From: Gammaproteobacteria bacterium
GTDB lineage: Bacteria > Pseudomonadota > Gammaproteobacteria > Pseudomonadales > Pseudohongiellaceae
Length of the DNA stretch: 64,000 bases
Assembly: GCA_041395725.1 (NCBI GenBank)
Contig: JAWKZW010000001.1
Span: 4,284,501 to 4,348,500, forward strand
Direction of reading: 5' to 3'
Made by a program: the position numbers and the translations under genes. The notes under the pieces were generated by a model. The model searched no databases. It had not been told where the DNA came from and saw only the letters and a list, made by a program, of their open reading frames with translations. Shown here piece after piece: positions 1-9,635 of this stretch. Positions within the stretch are counted from its first letter, which is position 1. Each line of letters starts with the position of its first letter.

Positions 1-21
1 AATCTATTTTGCAATTATCTG

Positions 22-915
22 TTAGCCCAGCATGCTTCGCAGCGCTTCCTCAAGACTCTCGCTTCTGAAATGAAAACCGGCCTGCTGTAAACGCGCTGGC
101 TTTACCCTCACACCGGTAAGCAGGATTTCCTCTGCCATTTCACCGAACAGCAACCGAGCCTGAAACCCCGGCATGGGGATAAAGGCCGGGCGTTTAAGCA
201 CCCGGCCGAGAGTTCGGGTAAATTCCCGGTTGTCCACTGCCCCTGGGGCAACCAGGTTGACAGGGCCTCTCAGGTTATCATCCTGAATGACAAATTCCAC
301 AGCGCGCACCACATCGTCAAGCGTTATCCAGCTCATATACTGACGCCCGCTTCCGATAGGCCCGCCAAGGCCCAGCCTGAAAGGCAACAGCATCCGCTTC
401 AGAGCGCCTCCATCCGCAGCCAGAACGATTCCGAAGCGCGTGTGTACAGACCTGATTCCCGCCGCTTCCGCGGCAGCCGTAGCGGCCTCCCATTGGCGGG
501 AGATCTCCGCCAGAAAACCGGAGCCGCTATCGGCGAATTCATCGACCGGTTGGTCATCACGGGGCCCATAGAACCCGATGGCTGACGCCGAAATAAAGAC
601 GCTGGGCTTCTGATCCCGTTGCGCCAGAGTCTTACTCAATAATTCCGTGCAGTGGACTCGCGCCTCCAGGAGTTCCTTTTTCCGCGTCTCGGACCACCTT
701 TTGTCAGCTACTCCGGGGCCGGCGAGATTGATGACCACATCGATGTCAACTGACTCATCCAGGTTGATGACGTCCTTTTCGGGCTGCCAGGTAAACGCTG
801 CGCCCGAGCTGTCGCGGACCAGAGGAATCACTCGATGCCCCGCGCCTTCGAAGTAGCTATTCAGGGCGCTGCCTATCAGGCCACTCGCCCCCGTTATCAG
901 AATATTCATAAGCAT
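22..915 (-). CDS. TIGR01777-type NAD(P)-dependent epimerase (YfcH-like)
   Basis: This 297-residue protein is an atypical short-chain dehydrogenase/epimerase. The N-terminal Rossmann motif GASGLIGSAL lies at about residues 8-17. The conserved SASAIGFYGP segment of the family (active-site region) is near residue 110. The last 50 residues match the C-terminal domain typical of TIGR01777 proteins (DUF1731). Length is normal for the family. The substrate is not known for this family, so only a nucleotide-sugar-epimerase-like fold can be claimed. An alternative ATG two codons in (position 909) is equally possible because no clear Shine-Dalgarno is seen for either. Confidence 0.9.
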   Translation of the reverse strand: MLMNILITGASGLIGSALNSYFEGAGHRVIPLVRDSSGAAFTWQPEKDVINLDESVDIDVVINLAGPGVADKRWSETRKKELLEARVHCTELLSKTLAQRDQKPSVFISASAIGFYGPRDDQPVDEFADSGSGFLAEISRQWEAATAAAEAAGIRSVHTRFGIVLAADGGALKRMLLPFRLGLGGPIGSGRQYMSWITLDDVVRAVEFVIQDDNLRGPVNLVAPGAVDNREFTRTLGRVLKRPAFIPMPGFQARLLFGEMAEEILLTGVRVKPARLQQAGFHFRSESLEEALRSMLG

Positions 916-1272
916 CTTTTACCGTATTCAGAAAGGGTTACGAAATGTTTGACCGAATAGATTGCGTTTTTCCGATTTTCGGTCGCTGGTGGCCTGTGTT
1001 ACGCACTCGGCACTTTCGATTAACCCCGGATAAAAAATGTGACGAGGCTCTCTCATCGACTTTTTTACAATCTTAATGGCTCACTACCTGTGACAACCCA
1101 AGCACCACAGATAACCAAGGCTTAGCCTGAATCGCAGACTGAAAACAGGGATTTCAATCGGCCGGCCTGATAAGACCACTGAAAGCTCCTGTCATGGCGG
1201 TGAGTTACGGGGCACTATCCGTTGCCTATCGCTTTTTTACCGCCCCGTTCAAATAGGGCCCGCTGCCGGGTT
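916..1272. other. intergenic region, nothing recognised
   Basis: About 360 bases lie upstream of the epimerase gene and downstream of the CadC-like regulator. No coding frame with a plausible start, no RNA gene and no convincing terminator was seen. Confidence 0.5.
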
Positions 1273-3090
1273 TTATCTGAAATCAGGTTGCCCTTCCGAC
1301 TGTTGCCAGTAGCCTTGCATACCGATGGTGACGGTTATCTGTTCAAACAGAGGGTCATTGCGAAGTGACTCAGACTCCTGAGCAAAAAGAAATTCGAAGT
1401 CCAGGTACTTTTTATCGGTATCCCGGTACTTCTCTATCGTAGCCAGTGCCCGATCCCATTGCTGCAATATGATCCAGACGCCGAACTCCAGCCGCGGGCT
1501 AAGCTGTTGCTGCTCAATCAACGTATCCAGCATGGCTACCAGTTGCGGCCTGGCCTCTGGCACAAACAGGTATTCTAGATTATCCGGCAGAGGGCCGAGA
1601 TCGGTATCGGGATGCAATGCCCGCAGCCCAAGCCGGAGTGCGTCGTAGTCCTGACGTCGCAGCAGCAGAACCAGATAGCTGGGATTCTGCCAGCTGCTGA
1701 ACCCCAGGTTGGCGCCGGCTGAAAAAAGGCGTTCGGCCTCGTCATTCTGATTGTTCCACAGATGCGCGGTGGCGAGCCTGTCATTTACCACGGGCGAGAC
1801 AGAATCCAACTCATAGGCCATTCTGGCATGCTGCAAGGATTCTTCCAGTCGTCCGACAACGGCAAGAAATTGCGAGTACCAGACATGTGTATTGGCGAGG
1901 TTGGGATCCAGCGCCAGTGAGTCCAGAAAATAAGCTTCGGCTTCCTGCCAGCGCCATTGGCGATAAGCGATAAATCCACGAATCGATATGGCTTCAGCGT
2001 GGGAGTCCTGTGTCAGTGCATCCAGCAGTCTGACAACCTCGGCGAAGGCAGGCATTTGCTCTTCCTGGGAGTAAAATGGCAACAACGCTTGAGCACGAGC
2101 CAGGGCCACTCGCGCGTTTTCGAAATCTGGCGCCATGGTCAGCGCCGAGGCAAAAGCTTCGATGCTGGCGCGCAGAGGCTCTTCTCCTCGCAGCCTGGAG
2201 AGAAATATACCGTTAAGATAAGCTGTGTAGGCATCCAGGTTCACCGCCGGGGAACGCGGCAGTATCGCGTCAATGCCCAACTCCCTGCTGATGGCCTCAG
2301 CAATGAGCGCCGACAGGTCCCGTTGCACGGCCAGGTAATTTGTCCTTGCCGTTTCATAATTGTCAGACCAGACAATCAGCTCTTCCTCGCCATCAATTAT
2401 CTCCGCATGGACGCGCAACCGATCGGCAATAACCGCGATACTGCCCTCCAGAAAAAAATCGATGCTGCCGCCCGCTCCCTGCCGATCTCCCAATGAGTTC
2501 CGCGCGACGATCCGCAGTTGCGGCGACTGATTGAGATGGCTGATCAGTTCATCAGTAAGCCCAACACTGATAAACCGATCAGTTTCCTCGCTGCTGATAT
2601 CTCTGAACGGCAATACCGCGACCGTGTAAATCCTGTCCACTATTTTTTCAGCAGGCGCCGGTCTGAGCAGAAGATAGCCCGACAATGACAGGCTTATTAT
2701 CAGTAGAGCCGCAATCAGGCCGACTGCCCGCTGAGAAAATTTCGGCGCAATGCGCCTACGCTTACGGGCGGGCTGGGGGTAGATCGCCAACCGGTAGCCC
2801 TGCTTGGGAATGGTCTCGATATAGCGGGGCTTCCTGGAATTATCCCCGAGTTGACTGCGCAGCAGAGAAACGACACGGGAGATGGCCTCATCGCCGCCGT
2901 ACGTGCCGGCCCAGACTTCCCTGCCGAGTGTTTCGCGACTGATGGTTTCGCCGGCATGTTGCGCCAGGTAAACCAGCATATCCATTGCCTTGGGTTCTAG
3001 GTGCCTCTCCTCCCCACCACACTCTATACATAGCCGATCCGGTTCTACCCGCCAGTCTCCAAGCTTGAACGGCTTTTTTGCATCCAGCAT
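1273..3090 (-). CDS. CadC/ToxR-like transmembrane transcriptional regulator with TPR domain
   Basis: The 605-residue protein starts with an OmpR/PhoB-type winged-helix DNA-binding domain (about residues 8-105, ending in the typical KPRYIETIPKQGYRL). A single membrane segment follows at about 118-140. Next comes a TolB-like stretch (VAVLPFRDISSEE... LTDELISHL, about 155-280) and then a helical TPR-like C-terminus. This architecture belongs to one-component regulators that bind DNA in the cytoplasm and sense in the periplasm. The signal and targets are unknown. The 5' region is AT-rich and carries a perfect 10-bp inverted repeat, a possible autoregulatory site. Confidence 0.88.
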   Translation of the reverse strand: MLDAKKPFKLGDWRVEPDRLCIECGGEERHLEPKAMDMLVYLAQHAGETISRETLGREVWAGTYGGDEAISRVVSLLRSQLGDNSRKPRYIETIPKQGYRLAIYPQPARKRRRIAPKFSQRAVGLIAALLIISLSLSGYLLLRPAPAEKIVDRIYTVAVLPFRDISSEETDRFISVGLTDELISHLNQSPQLRIVARNSLGDRQGAGGSIDFFLEGSIAVIADRLRVHAEIIDGEEELIVWSDNYETARTNYLAVQRDLSALIAEAISRELGIDAILPRSPAVNLDAYTAYLNGIFLSRLRGEEPLRASIEAFASALTMAPDFENARVALARAQALLPFYSQEEQMPAFAEVVRLLDALTQDSHAEAISIRGFIAYRQWRWQEAEAYFLDSLALDPNLANTHVWYSQFLAVVGRLEESLQHARMAYELDSVSPVVNDRLATAHLWNNQNDEAERLFSAGANLGFSSWQNPSYLVLLLRRQDYDALRLGLRALHPDTDLGPLPDNLEYLFVPEARPQLVAMLDTLIEQQQLSPRLEFGVWIILQQWDRALATIEKYRDTDKKYLDFEFLFAQESESLRNDPLFEQITVTIGMQGYWQQSEGQPDFR

Positions 3091-3121
3091 TATTTCTACA
3101 GCTCACAAACGACCAAACAAA

Positions 3122-3158
3122 AAAAGGATATTAGCTTAGAAAAAACTTATATCCTTTT
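3122..3158. promoter_or_regulatory. inverted repeat in AT-rich leader of the CadC-like gene
   Basis: AAAAGGATAT at 3122-3131 is mirrored exactly by ATATCCTTTT at 3149-3158, about 30-70 bp upstream of the regulator's start at 3090, in a very AT-rich stretch. It could be an operator or an mRNA hairpin. The function is inferred from position only. Confidence 0.4.
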
Positions 3159-3479
3159 GTTATTTATATTTATTTTACTTATATCTAATGAATCACTTTA
3201 ACAGCGCAGCAAAAAACCGCAGAATCCTGAACCGCTGTCAGAATACGCTTTCCTCAATTGAGCGCCCACTGAGAACGACGTGAGGATACTACGGCCCCGT
3301 CAGAAGTGGCTATATCTTATTGAAAGCGTCGGATAGGCAAGTACAAACAGATAACAAGACAGGCAGTGGCAAGGAAGGTCATAAGTAAGGTTGCAAGACA
3401 ACTAGTGAAGAAGGTAGCGCAGAAAGTAGCGTAGAGAATTGCAGGAGACAACACCCGTCGTCCCCCGCTGCGGGATCAC

Positions 3480-3813
3480 TGGCTAAGCAACTCGAATGCC
3501 TGCTCTGCCAGATATAGAATGGGCTGCCTGGCTGGGATGTTGCCCGTCCCAGAACAGGTAGCAATCCGGGTGTGTAATTAGGGATTTTCCGTTTGCATCA
3601 GGGGCTATGCAGGCCTCCTCCACCACCGAAAACCCGCATTGCCAGTTGCTCTATCCAGGTCTTTCCATTGGTAAACCGCCGTCCTCCTACTGCATAGGGC
3701 GCACTGGGAACGCAGGCAGTTCCGGTGGGATTCGATTCATAAGGTTGGACTTCCAGATCCTTGACCTGCGCAACATAGTTGCCTGAATCAGACAGACTAT
3801 CCCCGAACACCAA
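3480..3813 (-). pseudogene. SGNH/GDSL lipase-esterase remnant with internal deletion
   Basis: The first frame (3813-3598) encodes VFGDSLSDSGN, the catalytic GDS block I of GDSL esterases, then FTNGKTWIEQLA. About ten bases after its stop, another frame (about 3590-3480) encodes DCYLFWDGQHPSQAAHSI, the block V Asp-x-x-His motif normally found some 250-300 residues later, and it too is frameshifted shortly afterwards. The middle of the enzyme is missing, so this is a dead gene with both catalytic ends preserved. No intact copy is in the window. Confidence 0.75.
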
Positions 3814-4055
3814 CAGTGGTCACCGAGCCTGCGCTGACGGGCAGCAACAATCCTGAGCTTCTGCTGACTATCGAGTGATTTATTTATTGAATAATTCCAA
3901 GGTTTATCTTCGGCTCGTGGCTGAATACCCGATTAGCGGGCTACCAGGCCTGGCGTGCCAGGAAGTACCTTTCAAGCAGTCAGGGAGGCTGAAATGTGAC
4001 TTGCCAGAATCGAATCGGGATTTCGACGGTGCTGTTTGACTGACCGGGGAATAAT

Positions 4056-4089
4056 GAAAAACGGGCAGGTCCTGTTGGACCTGCCCGTT
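4056..4089 (-). terminator. rho-independent terminator of the NHL gene
   Basis: A 12-bp perfect stem (ACGGGCAGGTCC, 4061-4072, and its complement ending at 4089) with a four-base loop is followed on the minus strand by a run of five T. It sits just after the stop of the gene ending at 4108. Confidence 0.8.
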
Positions 4090-4107
4090 GTCGTCTAGCG
4101 CGGTTAA

Positions 4108-5280
4108 TCAGGGGATCAGTCTGGGCACGAACTTGGTCATGCCCTGGATTGGTCCAACCTCACCGGCATACACATTGCCGTCGCGATCTGCCGTAACACC
4201 TTCACCCATGGAGCCGACCCCACCCATCCCGGAAGCGCGCTCCGCAGACACGTGCTCAGGAATGAAGTACAGGACTTCTCCGTTACGGGCGTTCCCTACC
4301 CGCAGGCCTTTGCGCCAGCCGCCCGGGTTGTAGTTGGGGTCTGATTCGGAGTCAATGGCATACAGCATATCGTTGCTTGGATCGATGTGCAGACCACTGA
4401 TACGGCTGAACTGGTACCAGGTATCCAGCCATTCGCCGTCCTGAGTGAAAATCTGAATACGGTTGTTACCGCGGTCAGCGACAAACAGCCTGCCCTGGGA
4501 GTCCATTGCCAGAGAATGGGGGGAGCGGAACTGTCCGTCTTCCCAACCGAACTCACCGAAAGAACCGATATAGGTGCCATCCGGCTCCCACATGGTCACA
4601 CGGCTCTTGGCGTCGGGGCCCGGTTCACTCTGGAATTGTGCGGTATGGGTCTCGGCGATGTAGATGCGTCCATTGGGCGCCACCAGTACGTCATTAGGCT
4701 CGGTGAGACGATTGGGCGGATCACCCATTTCACCCGGGGTACCGATGGTCATCAACAGCTCACCGTCGGGGCTGAACTTAAGTACCACATTGCCTATGTT
4801 TGCGGCCGCCGGGTTCTGGCCAATTTCACGCTCGTTGGCCACCCTTGCATCCGCAACCCAGACATTGCCTTCGTGATCCACGTCCATCCCGTGTGGCCAG
4901 ACGATCTGACCGGCTCCAAACTGCTGCACAACGCGGCCGTTGGGGTCCAGTTTTACAATAGGGTTAATATCGGGAGTGGTGGCGCAGGAGTTGGTGCCGC
5001 AGCGGTCCCCGGCCCAGACGTGCACACCGTCCACATCGATATCGACAGCGCTCACCGAACCCCAGGTACGGCCATCGGGCAAGGAGCCGAAATTTCGCTG
5101 GGTCTCGTAAGGATTCGGCAGGTTGTTAACCGGCTGCTGGCCCGCATGAGCTGCTGGCTTGCCGGTTTCTGCCATGGATCCGCGCTGCGCCAGCGCGCTG
5201 GTAGCGGCGACGGTTAGCGCCAACCCTACCAATCCGGCTTTAACCATCAACCCGGTCCCGGATTTACTGTTATTCATCAT
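4108..5280 (-). CDS. secreted NHL-repeat six-bladed beta-propeller protein
   Basis: The protein has about 390 residues. An N-terminal signal peptide (GLMVKAGLVGLALTVAATSALAQ) is followed by repeated NHL blades such as WPHGMDVDHEGNVWVADA, EPNDVLVAPNGRIYIAET and SPHSLAMDSQGRLFVADRGNNRIQIF. This resembles the peptidyl-alpha-hydroxyglycine alpha-amidating-lyase-like propellers common in marine proteobacteria. An enzymatic role cannot be shown from the sequence. The start at 5280 is chosen over an ATG 20 codons upstream because AGGAG lies 8 bases before it and the signal peptide follows directly. It is divergent from the cupin gene at 5571 and ends at a good terminator. Confidence 0.85.
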   Translation of the reverse strand: MMNNSKSGTGLMVKAGLVGLALTVAATSALAQRGSMAETGKPAAHAGQQPVNNLPNPYETQRNFGSLPDGRTWGSVSAVDIDVDGVHVWAGDRCGTNSCATTPDINPIVKLDPNGRVVQQFGAGQIVWPHGMDVDHEGNVWVADARVANEREIGQNPAAANIGNVVLKFSPDGELLMTIGTPGEMGDPPNRLTEPNDVLVAPNGRIYIAETHTAQFQSEPGPDAKSRVTMWEPDGTYIGSFGEFGWEDGQFRSPHSLAMDSQGRLFVADRGNNRIQIFTQDGEWLDTWYQFSRISGLHIDPSNDMLYAIDSESDPNYNPGGWRKGLRVGNARNGEVLYFIPEHVSAERASGMGGVGSMGEGVTADRDGNVYAGEVGPIQGMTKFVPRLIP

Positions 5281-5570
5281 TCTGACTTCTCCTGACTTCT
5301 TATGGATATTCTTGAAATCTTGTCCGCTTAAGGGCGGCATTTGAGAACATGAACTGAAGCTAGACTGTTGTCAAGACAGCAAGCACAGCGCCTATGGCGA
5401 CACCAGTGGCATCAATCACTTTCTTCCATTATCAGGATTGGCCTTGATAGTTCGGAAAATGCAGTTGCTTGCAATAAATCACTGGAGACGCTATTAAGGA
5501 CATTAATTGGCGCTGACCACAGATTGCATCCACCCATCCAACCCTGTAACCAGAGACGCGAGGAACAAGA

Positions 5571-6140
5571 ATGAAGAATAAAAGAACCAGCAAAGTATTG
5601 CTCAGTACTGCATTACTCTGCGCAATGTCATCCAGTTTATATGCCCAGAGACCCACGACAGCCACTCACGTTCCTCGCGCCGAGATCATGACCGTGTTTG
5701 AACACATGGGGGAAACAATCGATCAGCAGATCAGGGTGGTCGATATTGGAGATGAAGTGAATGTCGGTGTTGGCATATTACAACGCATTGGAACCCGTAC
5801 CGAAGGTGAAGCAGTGAATGCGATTGTGCATCATCGGGTAACCGAGGTTTACTACGTACTGTCAGGCTCTGGAACCCTTGTAACAGGAGGCGATGAGAGC
5901 GATGGACGTGAGTTTCCTGCCGACAACATTTCAGTTCTTGAGCTGATCGGCCCCAGCGGTAGCCGCGTTGTCACCAATGGCCAGACCAGGACCATTTCGA
6001 CGGGTGATGTCGTTGTAATTCCGGCTGGCGTGCCCCATGGGTTTCGTAATATACAGGATCAGATCACTTACCTGAGCATCCGCGTAGACCCGGATCAGGT
6101 GTTGCCGACCGGCTATGTCCATCCATCCATAGAGGACTGA
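5571..6140 (+). CDS. secreted cupin-domain protein
   Basis: The 189-residue protein begins with a signal peptide (LLSTALLCAMSSSLYAQ). The single cupin barrel carries HHRVTEVYYVLSGSGTLVTGG (motif 1: His, His, Glu) and GDVVVIPAGVPHGFRN (motif 2, with the metal-binding His), so metal binding is likely. The substrate is unknown. It is transcribed away from the NHL-repeat gene, and the two share an upstream region of about 290 bp. It ends before a perfect inverted repeat at 6203-6233. Confidence 0.85.
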   Translation: MKNKRTSKVLLSTALLCAMSSSLYAQRPTTATHVPRAEIMTVFEHMGETIDQQIRVVDIGDEVNVGVGILQRIGTRTEGEAVNAIVHHRVTEVYYVLSGSGTLVTGGDESDGREFPADNISVLELIGPSGSRVVTNGQTRTISTGDVVVIPAGVPHGFRNIQDQITYLSIRVDPDQVLPTGYVHPSIED

Positions 6141-6202
6141 TATCCCATCGTCCTGATGGACATTTATTCGCTCAGGTCGATTACTGACCTGTTGGTTGCA
6201 AT

Positions 6203-6233
6203 CAGGGAACCTCTCGTTTATCGGAGGTTCCCT
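6203..6233. terminator. inverted repeat between cupin and sulfotransferase genes
   Basis: CAGGGAACCTC and its exact complement enclose about nine bases, between two convergent genes, overlapping the last codons of the sulfotransferase. No T-run follows on either strand, so terminator function is only suggested. Confidence 0.4.
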
Positions 6234-7174
6234 GCTCTGATCTCATCGTAGAACGCTGCTGCGGATGTACCGCTTACAATTTCGTTCACACGGCGAATTT
6301 CTTCGCGATAGTTTACTCTCCATGGGTCAACATCCTGATGGGTACGTGAGATCCCATAAAATCTTCGGGAAGTCGCCCCTGTACTCGCGGTTATAAAACG
6401 CTCCACCTCGGCATCCCAGGGCAACCCCATGAAATCCAGTATTTTGCGTGTTTCGTCAATCGGCGCCCTGGCGAGATCCTCATAGCGCACTATCAAACCG
6501 GCTGGCGTCGAAGCGAGGTAATCGATGGCGAGTGAGTTGAGAACAGCCCAGCGCAATGACTCCAGATCCAATCTCGAATTGAGATCGCAACGCGCACGCA
6601 AAGACTCAACCAGCGGCGTATCCAGGCTGAGCAGGCTTTGAAAATGGTCAGGAGCAAGGCGAGCCATCTCACCGAGGCTGGCGCCGCGTTCGCGGGATTC
6701 TATAACCCCGCAGGGATGGCGAAGAATCAGAACTGTTCGCATTCCTGAACGCCGGGACGCCAGCGCCCGGATATGGCCCACTGCCAGTACCGATTTCCAG
6801 ACCAGAGTGGCTTCCGGGTTTCTGTGCACCGCGATACCTGGCATGCGAAAGTTACCAAATTTTTTTGCCGCTAATCGCAAAGTTAACACGGCCAGCTGAC
6901 GCTGCCGAAAAGCAAGTCCTGTCTCGCCGCTTTTTTGAAATACCGGCCAGGAACCGGAGGAATTGACCCGGCTCTCAACCTCCAGTGCTCTCAGCGTCGA
7001 ATCGATCACCGCAGCGTAGTGGGCAGTGGCCGGTTCAACATTCACGGGCGGGATTCCGCGGAAATGCGGAATCGAATCCGGTTCATGAAGGTAACGGGTG
7101 CCTGGATGGCTATCCAGAATTTTCGCCAGCCACGTCGTTCCGGAGCGGGCAAGGCCTGTTACCAGGATCTCCAT
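6218..7174 (-). CDS. sulfotransferase family protein
   Basis: With this start the protein has 318 residues. It opens with MEILVTGLARSGTTWLAK, the 5'-phosphosulfate loop of PAPS-dependent sulfotransferases. The 3'-phosphate-binding region VLILRHPCGVIESR appears mid-protein and IVRYEDLARAP is further on. The frame is open for 34 more codons (to 7276) and encodes a hydrophobic N-terminus that could be a membrane anchor. The start at 7174 is preferred because AGAGGA lies 8 bases upstream and leads straight into the P-loop. Substrate unknown. Confidence 0.82.
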   Translation of the reverse strand: MEILVTGLARSGTTWLAKILDSHPGTRYLHEPDSIPHFRGIPPVNVEPATAHYAAVIDSTLRALEVESRVNSSGSWPVFQKSGETGLAFRQRQLAVLTLRLAAKKFGNFRMPGIAVHRNPEATLVWKSVLAVGHIRALASRRSGMRTVLILRHPCGVIESRERGASLGEMARLAPDHFQSLLSLDTPLVESLRARCDLNSRLDLESLRWAVLNSLAIDYLASTPAGLIVRYEDLARAPIDETRKILDFMGLPWDAEVERFITASTGATSRRFYGISRTHQDVDPWRVNYREEIRRVNEIVSGTSAAAFYDEIRAGNLR

Positions 7175-7344
7175 CTGCAGGGTCCTCTTAAAGTTGCACG
7201 GGCTTAGACGCCAGGCCGCATTTTGAATTCTCTGAACTGCCAGATAGCCAATAGTCGCAGCTAACGCGATAGCCACGATAATCTACCTGATCGCTCGAAT
7301 TATTTCCCAGTTAATCGATTCCTGGTCATCAGGCTCAAGTAAGG

Positions 7345-7549
7345 AATTGGCATAACTGACAATGGCAAGCGATGGCCGGGCTCTACGTCACACCTAAGCT
7401 TCACCTGTCCACAGCGTCGCACGGAGATTTTTATGGATTGAGCGAAGTCACTCTACGTGAAATCCAGAAAAATCGAGTCCTGCGCTGGAAATGCTGCTAT
7501 GGAAGCAGCGAAGCGGTCCTGGGCCAAGAATTTATGCAATGATCGGGTT
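7345..7549. repeat. MITE copy 1 (left end degraded)
   Basis: Positions 7412-7548 match 37652-37788 almost base for base (both start CAGCGTCGCACGGAG and run through GCGAAGCGGTCCTGGGCCAA). The right end keeps the inverted terminal sequence TATGCAATGATCGGG. The left end is only weakly recognisable, around GGCATAAC at 7360. It encodes no protein and carries an internal GCTGC...GCAGC hairpin. It lies in the otherwise empty 7277-8025 stretch. Copy 2 interrupts a DUF502 gene and defines the element's ends. Confidence 0.75.
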
Positions 7550-8025
7550 AATCTAGGTTTCCTGAAAACCTGAGCGCGCCCTCCCGGATGGCTTCAACAC
7601 GTAAAGTCTTAAAATGGTGATTGCAGCCAAAAGGGTCTCCCCTTTCCTGCTGCATTTGTCTCCGCAATCAACCAGGCCTCTTTAACAGACTGCTAAATGC
7701 TCATATCCCATTACCGCCTGACCAATCGCTACGACTGCTTTCGAAGACACCTGACTGCACTTTTTGCTGAAGCGTAAGGGCTGGTCAAGCAGGCCTGCCG
7801 CGCTGCTGCTGCAATCAGGGACCAGCACTGAGCGACGAAAAATGACCGTACTCCAGGGCATTTTTAAGAGTGAAAGCACCCCGGACGGGAGAAGGATTGA
7901 TTCGATATCTGGCTCAGCCAGAAATCTCATTCCTATAGTGCAATCATCGGACGTCTGCGCTGTTGCGCAGCTTTCGAACCGCGAGGGTTCTTGTCAGCGC
8001 TCTCCGCCAGCGAATCTCACTGTAT
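7550..8025. other. intergenic region, no supported gene
   Basis: An open frame on the plus strand (7764-8039) overlaps the end of the next gene and has no ribosome binding site or recognisable similarity. Nothing else is seen. Confidence 0.5.
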
Positions 8026-8721
8026 CTATCCATTTTTGAGCACTTCTACCATAGCCTCGTTTGTGGTTACTACGCGAGCATAGCGATCGTTTGTGGTCAT
8101 TAGTGTCGCGTCATGCAACTCCTGGGTTATCGCGGCGGTGGCGTCGCTGATCAGGCGTACGTCGAACCCTAGATCGCTGGCGCTTCTCACAGCGCTACTG
8201 ATGCACTCATTGGTATAAACGCCACTGATGAACAGTTTCTGAACGCCGAGGTTGCGTAGTAAGTATTCAAGGTTGGTGGATATGAAAACGCCGCTGGCGG
8301 TCTTGTTCACGACAATCTCATTGTCTTTGGGGGCGACTTCGGGGAGAAACTCAGCCAGCTCTGAGCCTGGGGGAGCGTGCAACCCCAGGCGTTTGTGTTC
8401 CAGACTTCGGTCACGACCGTCCTGCGTCAATGATTGAATTCGACAATGTATTACTTCGCCACCGGCCTCGCGGAATGTCTTCTGTAGTTTTTTGACATTG
8501 GGAATAACCAATGAATCGAGTCGATGGAGGTAATACTGGATTGAATGTTCTGCCACCCCCGCGTCTCTATGACTTTCGAAAATCCCGTAACCTTCACGGC
8601 ATCCGAGTACCTGCAGGTCAATACAAAGAAGCGCCTGTTGGCTCGGCCTCTCAAGCCGGGATTGGTACCGTGCCAATGATTCCGTTATTTGATAGGGCTC
8701 GTACTGATCGTTCTTGCTCAT
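8026..8721 (-). CDS. isochorismatase-fold cysteine hydrolase
   Basis: The 231-residue protein shows the family triad: Asp35 in LLCIDLQ, Lys140 in VVNKTASGVF and Cys173 in GVYTNECISSA. Members hydrolyse C-N bonds of small amides or ureides (N-carbamoylsarcosine, ureidoacrylate, biuret, nicotinamide). The gene is the last of an operon, 6 bases after carbamate kinase. A substrate whose breakdown yields carbamoyl groups or ammonia is therefore attractive, but this is inference from context. Confidence 0.88.
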   Translation of the reverse strand: MSKNDQYEPYQITESLARYQSRLERPSQQALLCIDLQVLGCREGYGIFESHRDAGVAEHSIQYYLHRLDSLVIPNVKKLQKTFREAGGEVIHCRIQSLTQDGRDRSLEHKRLGLHAPPGSELAEFLPEVAPKDNEIVVNKTASGVFISTNLEYLLRNLGVQKLFISGVYTNECISSAVRSASDLGFDVRLISDATAAITQELHDATLMTTNDRYARVVTTNEAMVEVLKNG

Positions 8722-8727
8722 AGCCAG

Positions 8728-9630
8728 TTAAAGACTCCGTGAGGGGAAAACCCGCGTACCTGCCTTTAGTTCGATTAAAGAGGATAAATCATTGAGAGCG
8801 CCGACAACTGCGATATTTCCGGTGGCATTAACATAGTTACGAGCTGCAGTAGCTTTCGGCCCCATGGACCCAGGCGCCAGCTCCAGTTCTGCAAGACGAT
8901 CCGCAGATATCCTGTTTATCAATTCTCTGTCGGTGGCATCCCAGTCCTTATAGATGCCAGGTACATCGGTTGCCATCACCAATAACCTGGCGTCGAGTTG
9001 AATCGCCAGGAGGGCACTGGCCAGGTCCTTGTCAATGACGGCTTCTACTCCCTGGAATCTGCCCAGCCGGTCGCGAATTACGGGTATGCCACCTCCACCC
9101 GCGCAGATTACTGCGTGGCCCCTCTTCACGAGTTCACTCACCACACTCGCCTGAAGAATCCTGCGAGGCAGGGGTGAAGGAACGATACGCTTGAAATCGC
9201 AGTTTCCCTCGAGGAAATTCCAGCCTAGCCGATCTGCCAGTTTTTTCGCATCAGCCGCAGGCATCCATGGACCAACAGGTTTAGAGGGGTTCTTGAACGC
9301 TGGATCGGCGCTATCCACCTCGATTCTGGTCAGCAATGTCACCGGTGAGGATTGTTCATCGAGGCAATTATCCAGTTCCTGCTCGATGAGATAACCTAGC
9401 CAGCCTTCCACTTCGGCATCAAGAACATCCAACGTTACCTTTCTATCACCGGAGTGACTCAGAGAAAGAAGGCCGATCTGAGGTCCGCTTCCATGAGTGA
9501 TCACCAGGCCTGAACCGGCATACCCGGAAAGCGTCGCACAGGCCTTTTTCAGACCGGTCAACGCCAGGGAGCCCGGTTGGCCCTTCAGGGCGTTTCCACC
9601 CAGCGCAATAACCAGAGGACCGTCTGACAT
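8728..9630 (-). CDS. arcC: carbamate kinase-like protein
   Basis: The 300-residue protein has the amino-acid-kinase fold: VIALGGNALKG at the N-terminus, THGSGPQIGLL, the carbamate-kinase signature region FKNPSKPVGPW, CAGGGGIPVI, EAVIDKDLASALLA, MATDVPGIYKDW and APGSMGPKATAA. It would interconvert carbamoyl phosphate/ADP and carbamate/ATP, normally giving ATP in catabolism. No arginine deiminase or ornithine carbamoyltransferase gene is nearby; instead it is between nhaA (5 bases upstream) and an isochorismatase-fold hydrolase. Some catabolic carbamate kinases act on other carbamoyl donors, so the symbol is by family only. Confidence 0.88.
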   Translation of the reverse strand: MSDGPLVIALGGNALKGQPGSLALTGLKKACATLSGYAGSGLVITHGSGPQIGLLSLSHSGDRKVTLDVLDAEVEGWLGYLIEQELDNCLDEQSSPVTLLTRIEVDSADPAFKNPSKPVGPWMPAADAKKLADRLGWNFLEGNCDFKRIVPSPLPRRILQASVVSELVKRGHAVICAGGGGIPVIRDRLGRFQGVEAVIDKDLASALLAIQLDARLLVMATDVPGIYKDWDATDRELINRISADRLAELELAPGSMGPKATAARNYVNATGNIAVVGALNDLSSLIELKAGTRVFPSRSL

Positions 9631-9635
9631 TTCCT

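Noticed and set aside
4387..5217. 276-codon plus-strand open frame
   Set aside because: It is antisense to the NHL-repeat gene, which has signal peptide, repeats and ribosome binding site.
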